Assembly: GCA_965194655.1 (NCBI GenBank)
Contig: OZ239148.1
Location: forward strand, 496,001 to 560,000
DNA: 64,000 nt
Direction: 5' to 3'
From: Hahnella lacustris
GTDB lineage: Bacteria > Pseudomonadota > Gammaproteobacteria > Burkholderiales > Burkholderiaceae_A
Made by a program: the position numbers and the translations under genes. The notes beneath the pieces are model-generated. The model did not search any database. It saw nothing but the letters and a program-made list of their open reading frames with translations, and was not told where the DNA came from. Positions 8,856 through 16,157 of this stretch are shown piece by piece. Position 1 is the first letter of the stretch. Each line of letters opens with the position of its first letter.

Positions 8856-10651
8856 ACCCTGTTCTTGAGCGCCTCATTGTCGATATTGGTGGCAGCTTCG
8901 CTGATCTTGCGGTGGACGATGGCACCCGAGATTTTCGCGACACTCAACGTCTGGGTTACAAGGATATAGACGGTCCAGAGGCGCTTTTGCGCGCCTATCT
9001 CAGAGGGCGCCGGGGCGAGCAGCCTCGCGTGGCAGCCATGGCGGTTCGGGGCCCTGTGGATGGTGATTGGATCTCAATGCCGGAGCCAACCTGGAGCTTT
9101 TCGGTTGAGCAGACGAGGCGGGCATTGAGCCTCGATAGCCTGGTGGTGGTGAACGATTTTTCTGCCCTCGCCATGGCGCTGCCCATGCTTCATCGCTCGG
9201 ATGTTCGACAAGTCGGCGGGGGAGAGGCCAGAGCGCGGGGCGTCCTTGGGGTGTTGGGGGCAGGAACGGGCTTGGGCGTTTCGGGCTTGATTCCGTCCTC
9301 CGACGGCTGGGTGCCGCTCAGCACAGAGGGAGGGCATGCCAGCTTCTCGCCGCGGAACCCCCTTGAGAAGGCTGTTTTAGAAGAGGCTGAGCGTCGCTTT
9401 GATCATGTCTCTTTTGAGCGTGTGGTGTCTGGTGCCGGATTGGAGTTGATCTATGACGTGCACATGGCTTCCAAAATCCGCCGTGGGCGGAGGGCGACTC
9501 CCGAGGCCCGTTCAATCACGGAGCGCGCGCTTGCGGGGGATGCTGACTGCTGGGTCGCCCTGAATTGCTTCTGCGAGATGTTGGGTTCTGCCGCCGCGAA
9601 CCTTGCCTTGACCCTCGGCGCACGAGGCGGGATCTACATTGGTGGAGCCATTGTGCGTGGAATTGGGACTGCGCTGGATCGCTCAGGATTTCGCGCCCGC
9701 TTTGAGTCGCATGGTCGGTTTAGCTCCTATCTCTCGGAGATTCCCACCACGGTGATTCTGAACGAACGGGCCACCATGCTCGGGGTGTCAGCCATTTTGG
9801 AGATGGACCTCAGACGAAGTGGGCGTCTTCAGTCCACAGAGTTTCTAGACTTTGTGCGTCGCATGCGAGACGAACTCTCAAAGGCCGAGCGTAGCGTTGC
9901 AGACCTCGTGCTCTCTCGGCCTCGCCAGGTTCTGTCCATGCCGGTGAAGGACATTGCTCGAGAAGCCAAGGTCAGCGAGCCCACCGTCATCCGGCTCTGT
10001 CGCACCTTGGGGTGCCTGGGGCTGCACGACTTTAAGCTGCGCTTGGCTGCCGGCCTAGCGAGCTCGGCGGCCCTTGGCCCCCAATCCAGCCAAGCGGGTC
10101 CGGAGGATGCTGTTGACCGAGGAGTGCAGGCGCTAGAGGACACGGCCTCCGCATTGCTTAACCTCAGGGGGCGGCTGCAGGCCGATACCCTCAGAGAGGC
10201 GATTGCACACCTCAAGGCTGCTGATCGCATCTGCGTCGCGGGCCTTGGCCATTATGGTCATTTGGCGCGTGAGTTTGAGCTGAGGCTCATTCGCCTTGGC
10301 TATCGAACCGCCTGCTTTACTGATGACTGGGGGCTGTCTGCTGGGGCCCTTGCATTGCGCCCAGGCGATGTGCTGTTGGTGATGAGCAACACCGGAAGGG
10401 TGAAGTCGCTGCTGCAGAGTGCGCAGCTTGCGCGTGACCGAGGTGTCCCCGTCTTGGCTGTCACCACAGCGGGTTCTCCCCTGGCTAAAATGGTGGATCA
10501 CGCATTGGTTGCCGAGCATGAAGACGACGTGTCACAGACCATTCCCATGGCCAGTCGCACCCTGCATCTCATGCTCACGGATGTGCTCCTCATAGGACTG
10601 GAAGGGCGATATCCTCTCAAGCTCATTGAGACAGATGCGAATCCTGACTAG
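8852..10651 (+). CDS. Fused glucokinase-like domain + RpiR/HexR-type transcription regulator
   Basis: A 599-residue two-part protein. Residues 1-325 match bacterial glucokinase (VNDFSALAMALPML with the catalytic-type Asp, GAGTGLGVSGLI, STEGGHASFSP, GARGGIYIGGAIV). Residues 330-410 carry an RpiR helix-turn-helix (DIAREAKVSEPTVIRLCRTL), and about 445-585 a SIS sugar-phosphate domain (VAGLGHYGHLAREFELRL, LLVMSNTGRV). The architecture is known from Burkholderia Glk-HexR fusions. Unusually, the phosphate-binding motif, normally DIGGTNARFA, reads DIGGSFADLAV (11-21), losing the Thr, Asn and Arg. A complete glucokinase lies at 13215. The kinase half may be weak or inactive and serve as a sensor (inference). 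It overlaps the ATPase gene by ATGA. Confidence 0.88.
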   Translation: MNPVLERLIVDIGGSFADLAVDDGTRDFRDTQRLGYKDIDGPEALLRAYLRGRRGEQPRVAAMAVRGPVDGDWISMPEPTWSFSVEQTRRALSLDSLVVVNDFSALAMALPMLHRSDVRQVGGGEARARGVLGVLGAGTGLGVSGLIPSSDGWVPLSTEGGHASFSPRNPLEKAVLEEAERRFDHVSFERVVSGAGLELIYDVHMASKIRRGRRATPEARSITERALAGDADCWVALNCFCEMLGSAAANLALTLGARGGIYIGGAIVRGIGTALDRSGFRARFESHGRFSSYLSEIPTTVILNERATMLGVSAILEMDLRRSGRLQSTEFLDFVRRMRDELSKAERSVADLVLSRPRQVLSMPVKDIAREAKVSEPTVIRLCRTLGCLGLHDFKLRLAAGLASSAALGPQSSQAGPEDAVDRGVQALEDTASALLNLRGRLQADTLREAIAHLKAADRICVAGLGHYGHLAREFELRLIRLGYRTACFTDDWGLSAGALALRPGDVLLVMSNTGRVKSLLQSAQLARDRGVPVLAVTTAGSPLAKMVDHALVAEHEDDVSQTIPMASRTLHLMLTDVLLIGLEGRYPLKLIETDANPD

Positions 10652-10684
10652 TCCCAATGAGGGTTGTTAAAAGGGTTATCCCTA

Positions 10685-10699
10685 TGTATCTTTATTACA
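10685..10699. promoter_or_regulatory. Candidate HexR-type box upstream of tonB
   Basis: TGTATCTTTATTACA matches the 15-bp core TGTARTWWWWYTACA at 13 positions. It lies in the only sizeable gap of the cluster, between the regulator gene and tonB. Together with the better match upstream of pulA it suggests that the local RpiR-type protein controls both units; on its own it is weak evidence. Confidence 0.3.
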
Positions 10700-10726
10700 T
10701 AATAGTTGGCATTATTTAGTAATAAA
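10691..10726. repeat. AT-rich nested inverted repeat in the tonB promoter region
   Basis: Outer arms TTTATTAC (10691-10698) and GTAATAAA (10719-10726) are perfect complements. Inside them ATAAT (10699-10703) and ATTAT (10711-10715) pair again around AGTTGGC. It is neither GC-rich nor followed by a T-run, so it is not a normal terminator. A Fur-like or other dimeric repressor site is possible because tonB-exbBD units are often iron controlled. It partly overlaps the HexR-like box. Confidence 0.4.
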
Positions 10727-10777
10727 CCAACATTCGTTCTGCTACACTTTTAGGCGATTCAGGGTAGAAAGCTTCCG

Positions 10778-11419
10778 ATGAGTTATATCGATACCGACGA
10801 CAAGGCCAAACGACGGAAGATGATTGGCCTTGCCTCCGTGGTGGGTCTGCATGTACTGCTCGCCATCGGCTTCCAAATCGCCACCCACCGTGACGGGCAG
10901 AAGAAAGAGGAAAAGAAGGTTGAGGCTGTTTTGATTGAAGAGATCAAGCCGCCGCCACCTCCGCCACCTCCTCCTCCCCCAAAAACACCGCCACCACCCA
11001 CGCCCCCACCTCCCCCGGCTTATGTGCCGCCAGTAGAGGTGCCTGTGAATCGGCCCCCTCCGGTGAACGCGGTTCAGGCCACGTCTCCTAAGCCCGTTCC
11101 CATTCCGCCTCCGCCTCCGCCGACGCCCCCGGCGCCGGCCAGGGTGAGTGCGAAGCTCAATGCCTCGGTTCAGTGCACACCGCCTGAGTATCCCGCTCGG
11201 TCTCTTCGAGAGAACGAGGAGGGCGCTGTGGTCTTGCGGTTCCTGATCAGCGAAGCGGGGCAGGTGCTTGAGTCCCAGATCCAGGAGTCCTCTGGCTTTC
11301 GGCGGCTGGATCGTGCTGCCGAGGCCGCCTTGTCGCAATGTTTGTTCTCGCCAGAAATGGTGGACGGGAAGCCTCAGCGAGGCTGGGCAACCATCCGCTA
11401 TGTCTGGAAGATCCAGTAG
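10778..11419 (+). CDS. tonB: TonB energy transducer
   Basis: A 213-residue TonB-family protein that links the proton motive force to outer-membrane receptors. It has a short cytoplasmic N-terminus with basic residues (DKAKRRK), one membrane anchor (about 13-32), a proline-rich periplasmic spacer (about 50-125, long runs of Pro with Glu/Lys before them), and the C-terminal receptor-binding domain (TPPEYPARSLRENEEG to GWATIRYVWKIQ). It is followed by exbB and two exbD genes. Placement inside the dextrin cluster suggests a dedicated system for a maltodextrin receptor that would lie outside the window near the halogenase-like gene. Confidence 0.93.
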   Translation: MSYIDTDDKAKRRKMIGLASVVGLHVLLAIGFQIATHRDGQKKEEKKVEAVLIEEIKPPPPPPPPPPPKTPPPPTPPPPPAYVPPVEVPVNRPPPVNAVQATSPKPVPIPPPPPPTPPAPARVSAKLNASVQCTPPEYPARSLRENEEGAVVLRFLISEAGQVLESQIQESSGFRRLDRAAEAALSQCLFSPEMVDGKPQRGWATIRYVWKIQ

Positions 11420-11463
11420 TTTTTGTTAACCCCCACCAACGGTACTAACAGGAGTGCAGTGAA

Positions 11464-12294
11464 ATGAAGCGATTGATCTCAACAGTGATGGCAGCCGTGG
11501 TCATGGCGGTCATGGCCTTTGCCAGCCTGACCCCAGTCGTCGCCACTGCCCAACAGGCTGCCGCTCCCGCAGCAGCTCCCGCCGCTGATGCAGCGGCTTC
11601 CCCTGCTCCTGCAGCAGCTGCCGAGACCGTAGAGCCTGCCGAGAATCCATACGGCCTCAAGGCGCTCTGGAACCAGGGCGACGCCGTGGCCAAGGTGACC
11701 TTGATCATTCTGGTGATCATGAGTATCGGCTCCTGGTACATCATCATTGTGAAACTGCTCGAGCAGAACAAAGCCATGAAGTTCCGTCGGGAAGCCGACG
11801 AGCAGTTCTGGCCCGCCAAGACCATCAAGGATGGCGTGGCTGCGATGCACGAGGACAGCCCCTTCCGTTATGTGGCAGAGCAGGGTCTTGAGGGACTTGC
11901 CAAGCACGACGGCGTTCGCGCCAACATCGACCTGCACACCTGGGTGTCGATGGGTGTCTCTCGTGCCTCGAATGCCATCTCCAGCAAGCTGCAGGGTGGT
12001 CTTTCTTTCCTCGCCACGGTGGGTTCCACTGCGCCGTTCGTGGGCCTCTTTGGAACCGTTTGGGGGATCTATCACGCCTTGGTGAAGATTGGCGTATCTG
12101 GACAGGCCTCGATCGACAAGGTTGCTGGTCCAGTGGGTGAGGCCCTCATCATGACCGCCATCGGACTCGCAGTGGCCGTCCCAGCAGTGCTGGGCTACAA
12201 CTGGTTGGTTCGTCGGAACAAGGCCGTGATGGAGAGCGTGCACGACTTCTCCACCGAACTCCATGCGGCCCTGCTTGGCCAGGCTAACAAGTAA
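11464..12294 (+). CDS. exbB: ExbB proton-channel subunit (MotA/TolQ/ExbB family)
   Basis: 276 residues. A cleavable-looking N-terminal signal (ends near VATAQQ) is followed by an Ala/Pro-rich stretch to about residue 55, as in the long ExbB variants. Three membrane segments follow: VTLIILVIMSIGSWYIIIV (about 77-96), GLSFLATVGSTAPFVGLFGTV and ALIMTAIGLAVAVPAVLGYN. GLFGTVWGIYHAL and the Thr/Pro-rich membrane faces are family hallmarks. It forms the pentameric core that powers TonB together with ExbD. ATG 11464 lies 44 bp after tonB. Confidence 0.94.
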   Translation: MKRLISTVMAAVVMAVMAFASLTPVVATAQQAAAPAAAPAADAAASPAPAAAAETVEPAENPYGLKALWNQGDAVAKVTLIILVIMSIGSWYIIIVKLLEQNKAMKFRREADEQFWPAKTIKDGVAAMHEDSPFRYVAEQGLEGLAKHDGVRANIDLHTWVSMGVSRASNAISSKLQGGLSFLATVGSTAPFVGLFGTVWGIYHALVKIGVSGQASIDKVAGPVGEALIMTAIGLAVAVPAVLGYNWLVRRNKAVMESVHDFSTELHAALLGQANK

Positions 12295-12330
12295 TTTCGT
12301 AACCCGTCACGACGAAGAGCGAGTCCCATT

Positions 12331-12768
12331 ATGGGCATGAACGTAGGCCCCAACGAGGGCGGAGAAGACGAAGTCGTCAGTGCGATCAACACCACGCCGC
12401 TCGTGGATGTGATGTTGGTCCTGCTGATCATCTTCTTGATCACCATTCCGGTGGTGACCACATCGGTCAAGGTTGAGCTTCCCAAGGAAACCAATACCGT
12501 TCGCGAGACCAAGCCCGAGAACCTCATCATTTCGGTGAATGCGAACGGGCAAATGTTTCTCTACGACAGCCTCGTTCCGAACTCGCAGGCTTTGTTCCTG
12601 AAGCTCAAGCCTTTCGCTGTGATGGAGCCGCAACCCGAGGTCCAGATCCGTGGGGATATGGACGCCAAGTTTGAGGCTGTGGGCAAGGTCATGTTCGCGC
12701 TCCAGCGCGCAGGCATTGCGAAGGTTGGATTCATCACCGAGCCCGTCGCGGGCCCGGGTTCCCGGTAA
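12331..12768 (+). CDS. exbD: ExbD/TolR-family protein, first copy
   Basis: 145 residues. It has a cytoplasmic N-terminus, then INTTPLVDVMLVLLIIFLIT with the essential membrane Asp, then a periplasmic domain (about 45-145). ExbD dimers sit inside the ExbB pore and carry protons. It starts with MGMNVG, the same first residues as the next gene, suggesting tandem duplication with divergence; the two differ strongly in the periplasmic part. Confidence 0.93.
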   Translation: MGMNVGPNEGGEDEVVSAINTTPLVDVMLVLLIIFLITIPVVTTSVKVELPKETNTVRETKPENLIISVNANGQMFLYDSLVPNSQALFLKLKPFAVMEPQPEVQIRGDMDAKFEAVGKVMFALQRAGIAKVGFITEPVAGPGSR

Positions 12769-12779
12769 GGAGCTCCATC

Positions 12780-13208
12780 ATGGGCATGAACGTTGGAAAC
12801 AGTTCCTCGAACGAACCCGAGGTGATGATTGACATCAACACGACGCCGCTGATTGACGTCATGTTGGTTCTGCTCATCATGCTCATCATCACCATTCCCA
12901 TCCAGCTTCACTCGGTGAATCTGGACATGCCCGTGAGCACGCCACCGAAACAGAATGTGGAGCCTTTGGTGGTCCGTGTCGACATTGAGGCCGGTGGCAT
13001 TGTCCGCTGGAATGGTCGAATCGCCACGTCCCGAGAGGATTTGCTCGAACTGGCCAAGACTGCAGCAGCCATGAGCCCCCAGCCTGAGATCCATATCCGC
13101 GCGAAGGGCGATTCCCGTTATGGAACCACCGCAACGGTGCTCTCGACTGCCAATACGGCCGGGTTGACCAAGATCGGAATCGTCGGCGCGGAGCAGTTCG
13201 CAGACTAA
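12780..13208 (+). CDS. exbD: ExbD/TolR-family protein, second copy
   Basis: 142 residues. The conserved segment reads INTTPLIDVMLVLLIMLIIT with the proton-carrying Asp, followed by a periplasmic domain (RVDIEAGGIVRWNGR, PEIHIRAKGDSRY). It lies 11 bp after the first exbD behind an AGGAG site. TonB systems with two ExbD genes are known in Xanthomonas and Burkholderiales, where the second may be dispensable for iron uptake; the substrate linkage here is inferred from neighbours. Confidence 0.92.
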   Translation: MGMNVGNSSSNEPEVMIDINTTPLIDVMLVLLIMLIITIPIQLHSVNLDMPVSTPPKQNVEPLVVRVDIEAGGIVRWNGRIATSREDLLELAKTAAAMSPQPEIHIRAKGDSRYGTTATVLSTANTAGLTKIGIVGAEQFAD

Positions 13209-13214
13209 GGACGT

Positions 13215-14228
13215 ATGTATCTCTCTCGTACCGGCGCAGACCCCTCCGTCTGTGCCTTTCCTCGTTTAGTCGGTGATATTGGTGGTACCAACGCACGCTT
13301 TGCTGTGCAGCGTAGCCACAATGGCCCTCTTGAACACATTCAAAAGCTCGCCTGTAGCCAATTCCCCGGCTTCTCGGACGCGCTGACGCACTACCGATCC
13401 AGCCTGAACATCTCCATTCAGTCCGCTGCATTTGGCATTGCGAATCCGGTCACAGGTCCCAACCTCCGCATGACCAATCATCCTTGGGCCTTCTCGATCG
13501 AATCCGTTCGTGAGGAGCAGCACCTGGAGGCCTTGCTCTTTCTAAACGACTTCACTGCGCTCTCGCTGGGGCTCACGCATGTTCGGCCAGAGGGTCTGAC
13601 TCAGATCGGGGGGGGCGAAGGGGATCCAGGCGCGCCTCGGGCCATCTTGGGACCCGGGACTGGTTTGGGCGTCTCTGGCCTGATTCCCTCTGGTCATCAG
13701 AGTCTGCAAATTCCCATCTCTGGCGAGGGTGGGCATGTCACCCTCGCAGCTGGCTCCGATGAGGAGGCCAGGCTGCTCTCCCTGATTCGTGCCCCATTAG
13801 GTCACGTCTCGGCCGAGCGCATTCTCAGTGGTGCAGGCTTGGTCTTGCTCCACGAGACCATGCGAACCGCGCAACGCTCCACCGGGGACAGTCCGTCGCT
13901 GTCCGACCCTTCGGATGTCCTAGAGGCTGCCTCAAAGCAGAGCTCCCTCGCATTGGCCACCGTCCGGCAGTTCTGTCAGTTCCTTGCGGGGGTTGCGGGC
14001 GACCTCGCGCTCACGCTGGGTGCGCGTGGAGGGGTTTACCTCGCGGGGGGAATCTCTCCTCGCATTCGTGAATACCTCCTCGAGCCTGCCTTTCGTGAGC
14101 GCTTTGAGGCGAAGGGACGCTTCAAAGGCTATCTCTCGAGCATTCCAGTCTGGCTCATTAACGATTCACTTGAGCCCGCGCTTCTGGGGGCGTCCGAAGC
14201 CCTCAGTCGTCAGTGGCGGGCAGAGTGA
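13215..14228 (+). CDS. glk: Glucokinase
   Basis: A 337-residue bacterial glucokinase (ATP + glucose to glucose-6-phosphate). The full set of motifs is present: phosphate-1 VGDIGGTNARFAV (about 19-31), catalytic Asp in LNDFTALSLGL (about 112), GPGTGLGVSGLI, ISGEGGHVTL, and GARGGVYLAGGIS. It begins six bases after exbD and ends the cluster, supplying the kinase for glucose released by the alpha-glucosidase. This intact copy contrasts with the eroded kinase domain at 8852-9830. Its 3' end overlaps the convergent MFS gene by 19 bp. Confidence 0.94.
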   Translation: MYLSRTGADPSVCAFPRLVGDIGGTNARFAVQRSHNGPLEHIQKLACSQFPGFSDALTHYRSSLNISIQSAAFGIANPVTGPNLRMTNHPWAFSIESVREEQHLEALLFLNDFTALSLGLTHVRPEGLTQIGGGEGDPGAPRAILGPGTGLGVSGLIPSGHQSLQIPISGEGGHVTLAAGSDEEARLLSLIRAPLGHVSAERILSGAGLVLLHETMRTAQRSTGDSPSLSDPSDVLEAASKQSSLALATVRQFCQFLAGVAGDLALTLGARGGVYLAGGISPRIREYLLEPAFRERFEAKGRFKGYLSSIPVWLINDSLEPALLGASEALSRQWRAE

Positions 14229-15367
14229 CCAAGTCCGCGTCGGGCCAGCAAGAGTAAGAGCGCTACTCCGAGCAGGGTAAAGGCAATCCCTATCCTCAGG
14301 CTGCTGACTTCGGCCAAGAATCCCACCAGGGGTGGGCCCAGCATGAAGCCAGCGGTTCCCAGCGCTGAGACCACCGCAATATTGTGAGCAGGGGAGGGGC
14401 CCTGCGCTCGGCTTGCTGCGGAAAATAAAATGGGGACCACATTCGAGAGGCCGAGACCCGCCACGGCGTATCCAAGGATGCCCACCATGGGGAGATCAGT
14501 GATGACCACCGCGCCCATTCCAGTGAGGGTGGTGAGTGCGCTGAGCCGCAGCAGAGTAAGGCTCGAGAGCTTCGATCTAAGCCAGTCACCGCTGAAGCGT
14601 CCAATGGCCATGCAGCCCGAAAAAGCTGCGAAGGCCACGACCGAGAGGGACTCACTCGCGCCGAGGGTCTCTCGGACATAGAGCACGCTCCAGTCATACG
14701 CGGCCCCCTCGGTGAGGAGCCCCAGGGCAATTAGAAGTCCCAAGGCCGCCAGGGGCCTCCAGTGATCTTTCAGAGAGGGCCTTGCTCCTTCCGGCGCATG
14801 CAACCGCGCCGCCCAGGCACGGGTCATTCGAAATCCAAGCCAACAGAGCAAGGCGATGCCGATGCTGGCCACGCCCATCTGGGCCAGAGGGGGGGTCTCG
14901 AGCCAAAACAAAGCAGAGACCACACCGGCACCGAGCATGCCTCCCAGGCTGAATACGCCGTGGAACCCGGACATCAGGGGACGTTGGTGCTGGTGTTCGA
15001 GTTCGCTTGCCATGGTGTTGATCGCAATATCAAAGCAGCACGCCATGAAGCCAAAAATGCCCAGTGCCACAAACAGCAGAGGCAGCCAGTCGGTGAGCAG
15101 GGTCATGAGAAGGCAAGCCGCCATGGCCCATCCGGTCAGCCAAGCAGCCTTGGGTGGGCCGAGATGATTCACCATTCGGCCTGCTTGTGAGAGCCCGAGG
15201 ATGCCCGAGAGTCCCGCTGTGATCAGCGCCGTAGCCAGGGTTCCCTCATCGATCGCGTACAAAGACTTTGCGCTGGGAACATGGGCACCCCAGAAGCCCA
15301 TTGCGAGCCCGAGGCAGAGAAAGAGTGCGCGCAGTCCCCACGCAATCGAGGGATGAGAGTTGGGCAT
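14210..15367 (-). CDS. MFS transporter (YbjJ/fucose-permease-like)
   Basis: A 385-residue major facilitator protein with about 12 membrane segments. The N-terminal GFWGAHVPSAKSLYAIDEGTL and the loop FDIAINTMASELEHQ resemble the YbjJ branch. The substrate is unknown. It lies 13 bp downstream of rluF on the same strand and may be co-transcribed with it. It is convergent with glk and overlaps its end, so there is no room for a conventional terminator between them. Confidence 0.85.
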   Translation of the reverse strand: MPNSHPSIAWGLRALFLCLGLAMGFWGAHVPSAKSLYAIDEGTLATALITAGLSGILGLSQAGRMVNHLGPPKAAWLTGWAMAACLLMTLLTDWLPLLFVALGIFGFMACCFDIAINTMASELEHQHQRPLMSGFHGVFSLGGMLGAGVVSALFWLETPPLAQMGVASIGIALLCWLGFRMTRAWAARLHAPEGARPSLKDHWRPLAALGLLIALGLLTEGAAYDWSVLYVRETLGASESLSVVAFAAFSGCMAIGRFSGDWLRSKLSSLTLLRLSALTTLTGMGAVVITDLPMVGILGYAVAGLGLSNVVPILFSAASRAQGPSPAHNIAVVSALGTAGFMLGPPLVGFLAEVSSLRIGIAFTLLGVALLLLLARRGLGHSARH

Positions 15368-15380
15368 GTGGGCGAGTGAA

Positions 15381-16157
15381 CTAGAACTTTTCGAACGGAT
15401 GGAGGATGCGCCACTGACCCATTGGTAGGGCCCCGAGAGGAATTCGGCCCATACGCACCCTTTTGAGGGCCAGCACTTGCAGGCCTACGGCCTCACACAT
15501 GCGACGGATCTGTCGCTTCTTGCCTTCGCGGAGCACGAATCGGAGCTGGTCCTCGTTTTGCCATGAGACCTTGGCTGGCTTGAGTGCCTTTCCATCCAGC
15601 GACAAACCGTGTTGCAGTAAACGCATGCCATCGGCGCCCAGGCTACCCGCCACTCGGACCAGATACTCTTTCTCAATGTTGGAATCTTCACCAATCAGCA
15701 CTCGGGCAATCCGTCCATCCTGGGTGAGCACCAGCAGCCCGGTGGAGTCGATGTCGAGTCGCCCAGCAGGAGCGAGCCCCCGGGTCTGAACGCGGGTTGG
15801 CCTGCCGCTGGCGGGTGGTGCCTTCGGGTCTACCCATTGTCGGTCAGGCGTGACGAGGCTGACGGCGGGAGGGTAGGTATGGTCGTCATCGGCATGTGAG
15901 ACGTATCCAATGGGCTTGTGCAAAAGAATGGTGACTCGCTGCGACTGCTGCAGCTTGGCGCCTTTGGCGAGCTCGAGCGACTGGCTGGGAAAAGCCCTGG
16001 TTCCGAGCTGGGTGACTGGCTGACCGTCCAGCAGCACCAGGCCCTGTTCAATATACTGGTCTGCCTCTCGACGCGAGCAGAGTCCTCGCTCGGCGAGTAG
16101 CTTGGAGACGCGGATTTTTCCGTCGTGATCAGATGAGGCTGGGGTGTTGGTCGACAT
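15381..16157 (-). CDS. rluF: 23S rRNA pseudouridine synthase, RluF/RsuA family
   Basis: 258 residues. An S4 RNA-binding domain (RVSKLLAERGLCSRREADQY, about 16-62) precedes the catalytic domain. The active-site Asp is in GRLDIDSTGLLVLT (about 135), and KKRQIRRM near the C-terminus is the RsuA/RluB/RluE/RluF signature. The LHKPIGYVSHADD insertion and the length fit RluF (23S U2604) best; RluB is the alternative. The start codon shares CATG with the divergent photolyase-like gene. Confidence 0.85.
   Translation of the reverse strand: MSTNTPASSDHDGKIRVSKLLAERGLCSRREADQYIEQGLVLLDGQPVTQLGTRAFPSQSLELAKGAKLQQSQRVTILLHKPIGYVSHADDDHTYPPAVSLVTPDRQWVDPKAPPASGRPTRVQTRGLAPAGRLDIDSTGLLVLTQDGRIARVLIGEDSNIEKEYLVRVAGSLGADGMRLLQHGLSLDGKALKPAKVSWQNEDQLRFVLREGKKRQIRRMCEAVGLQVLALKRVRMGRIPLGALPMGQWRILHPFEKF

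Noticed and set aside
10942..11140. Repeats of CCGCCACCTCC-like units
   Set aside because: Codons for the proline-rich spacer of TonB, not a separate repeat element.
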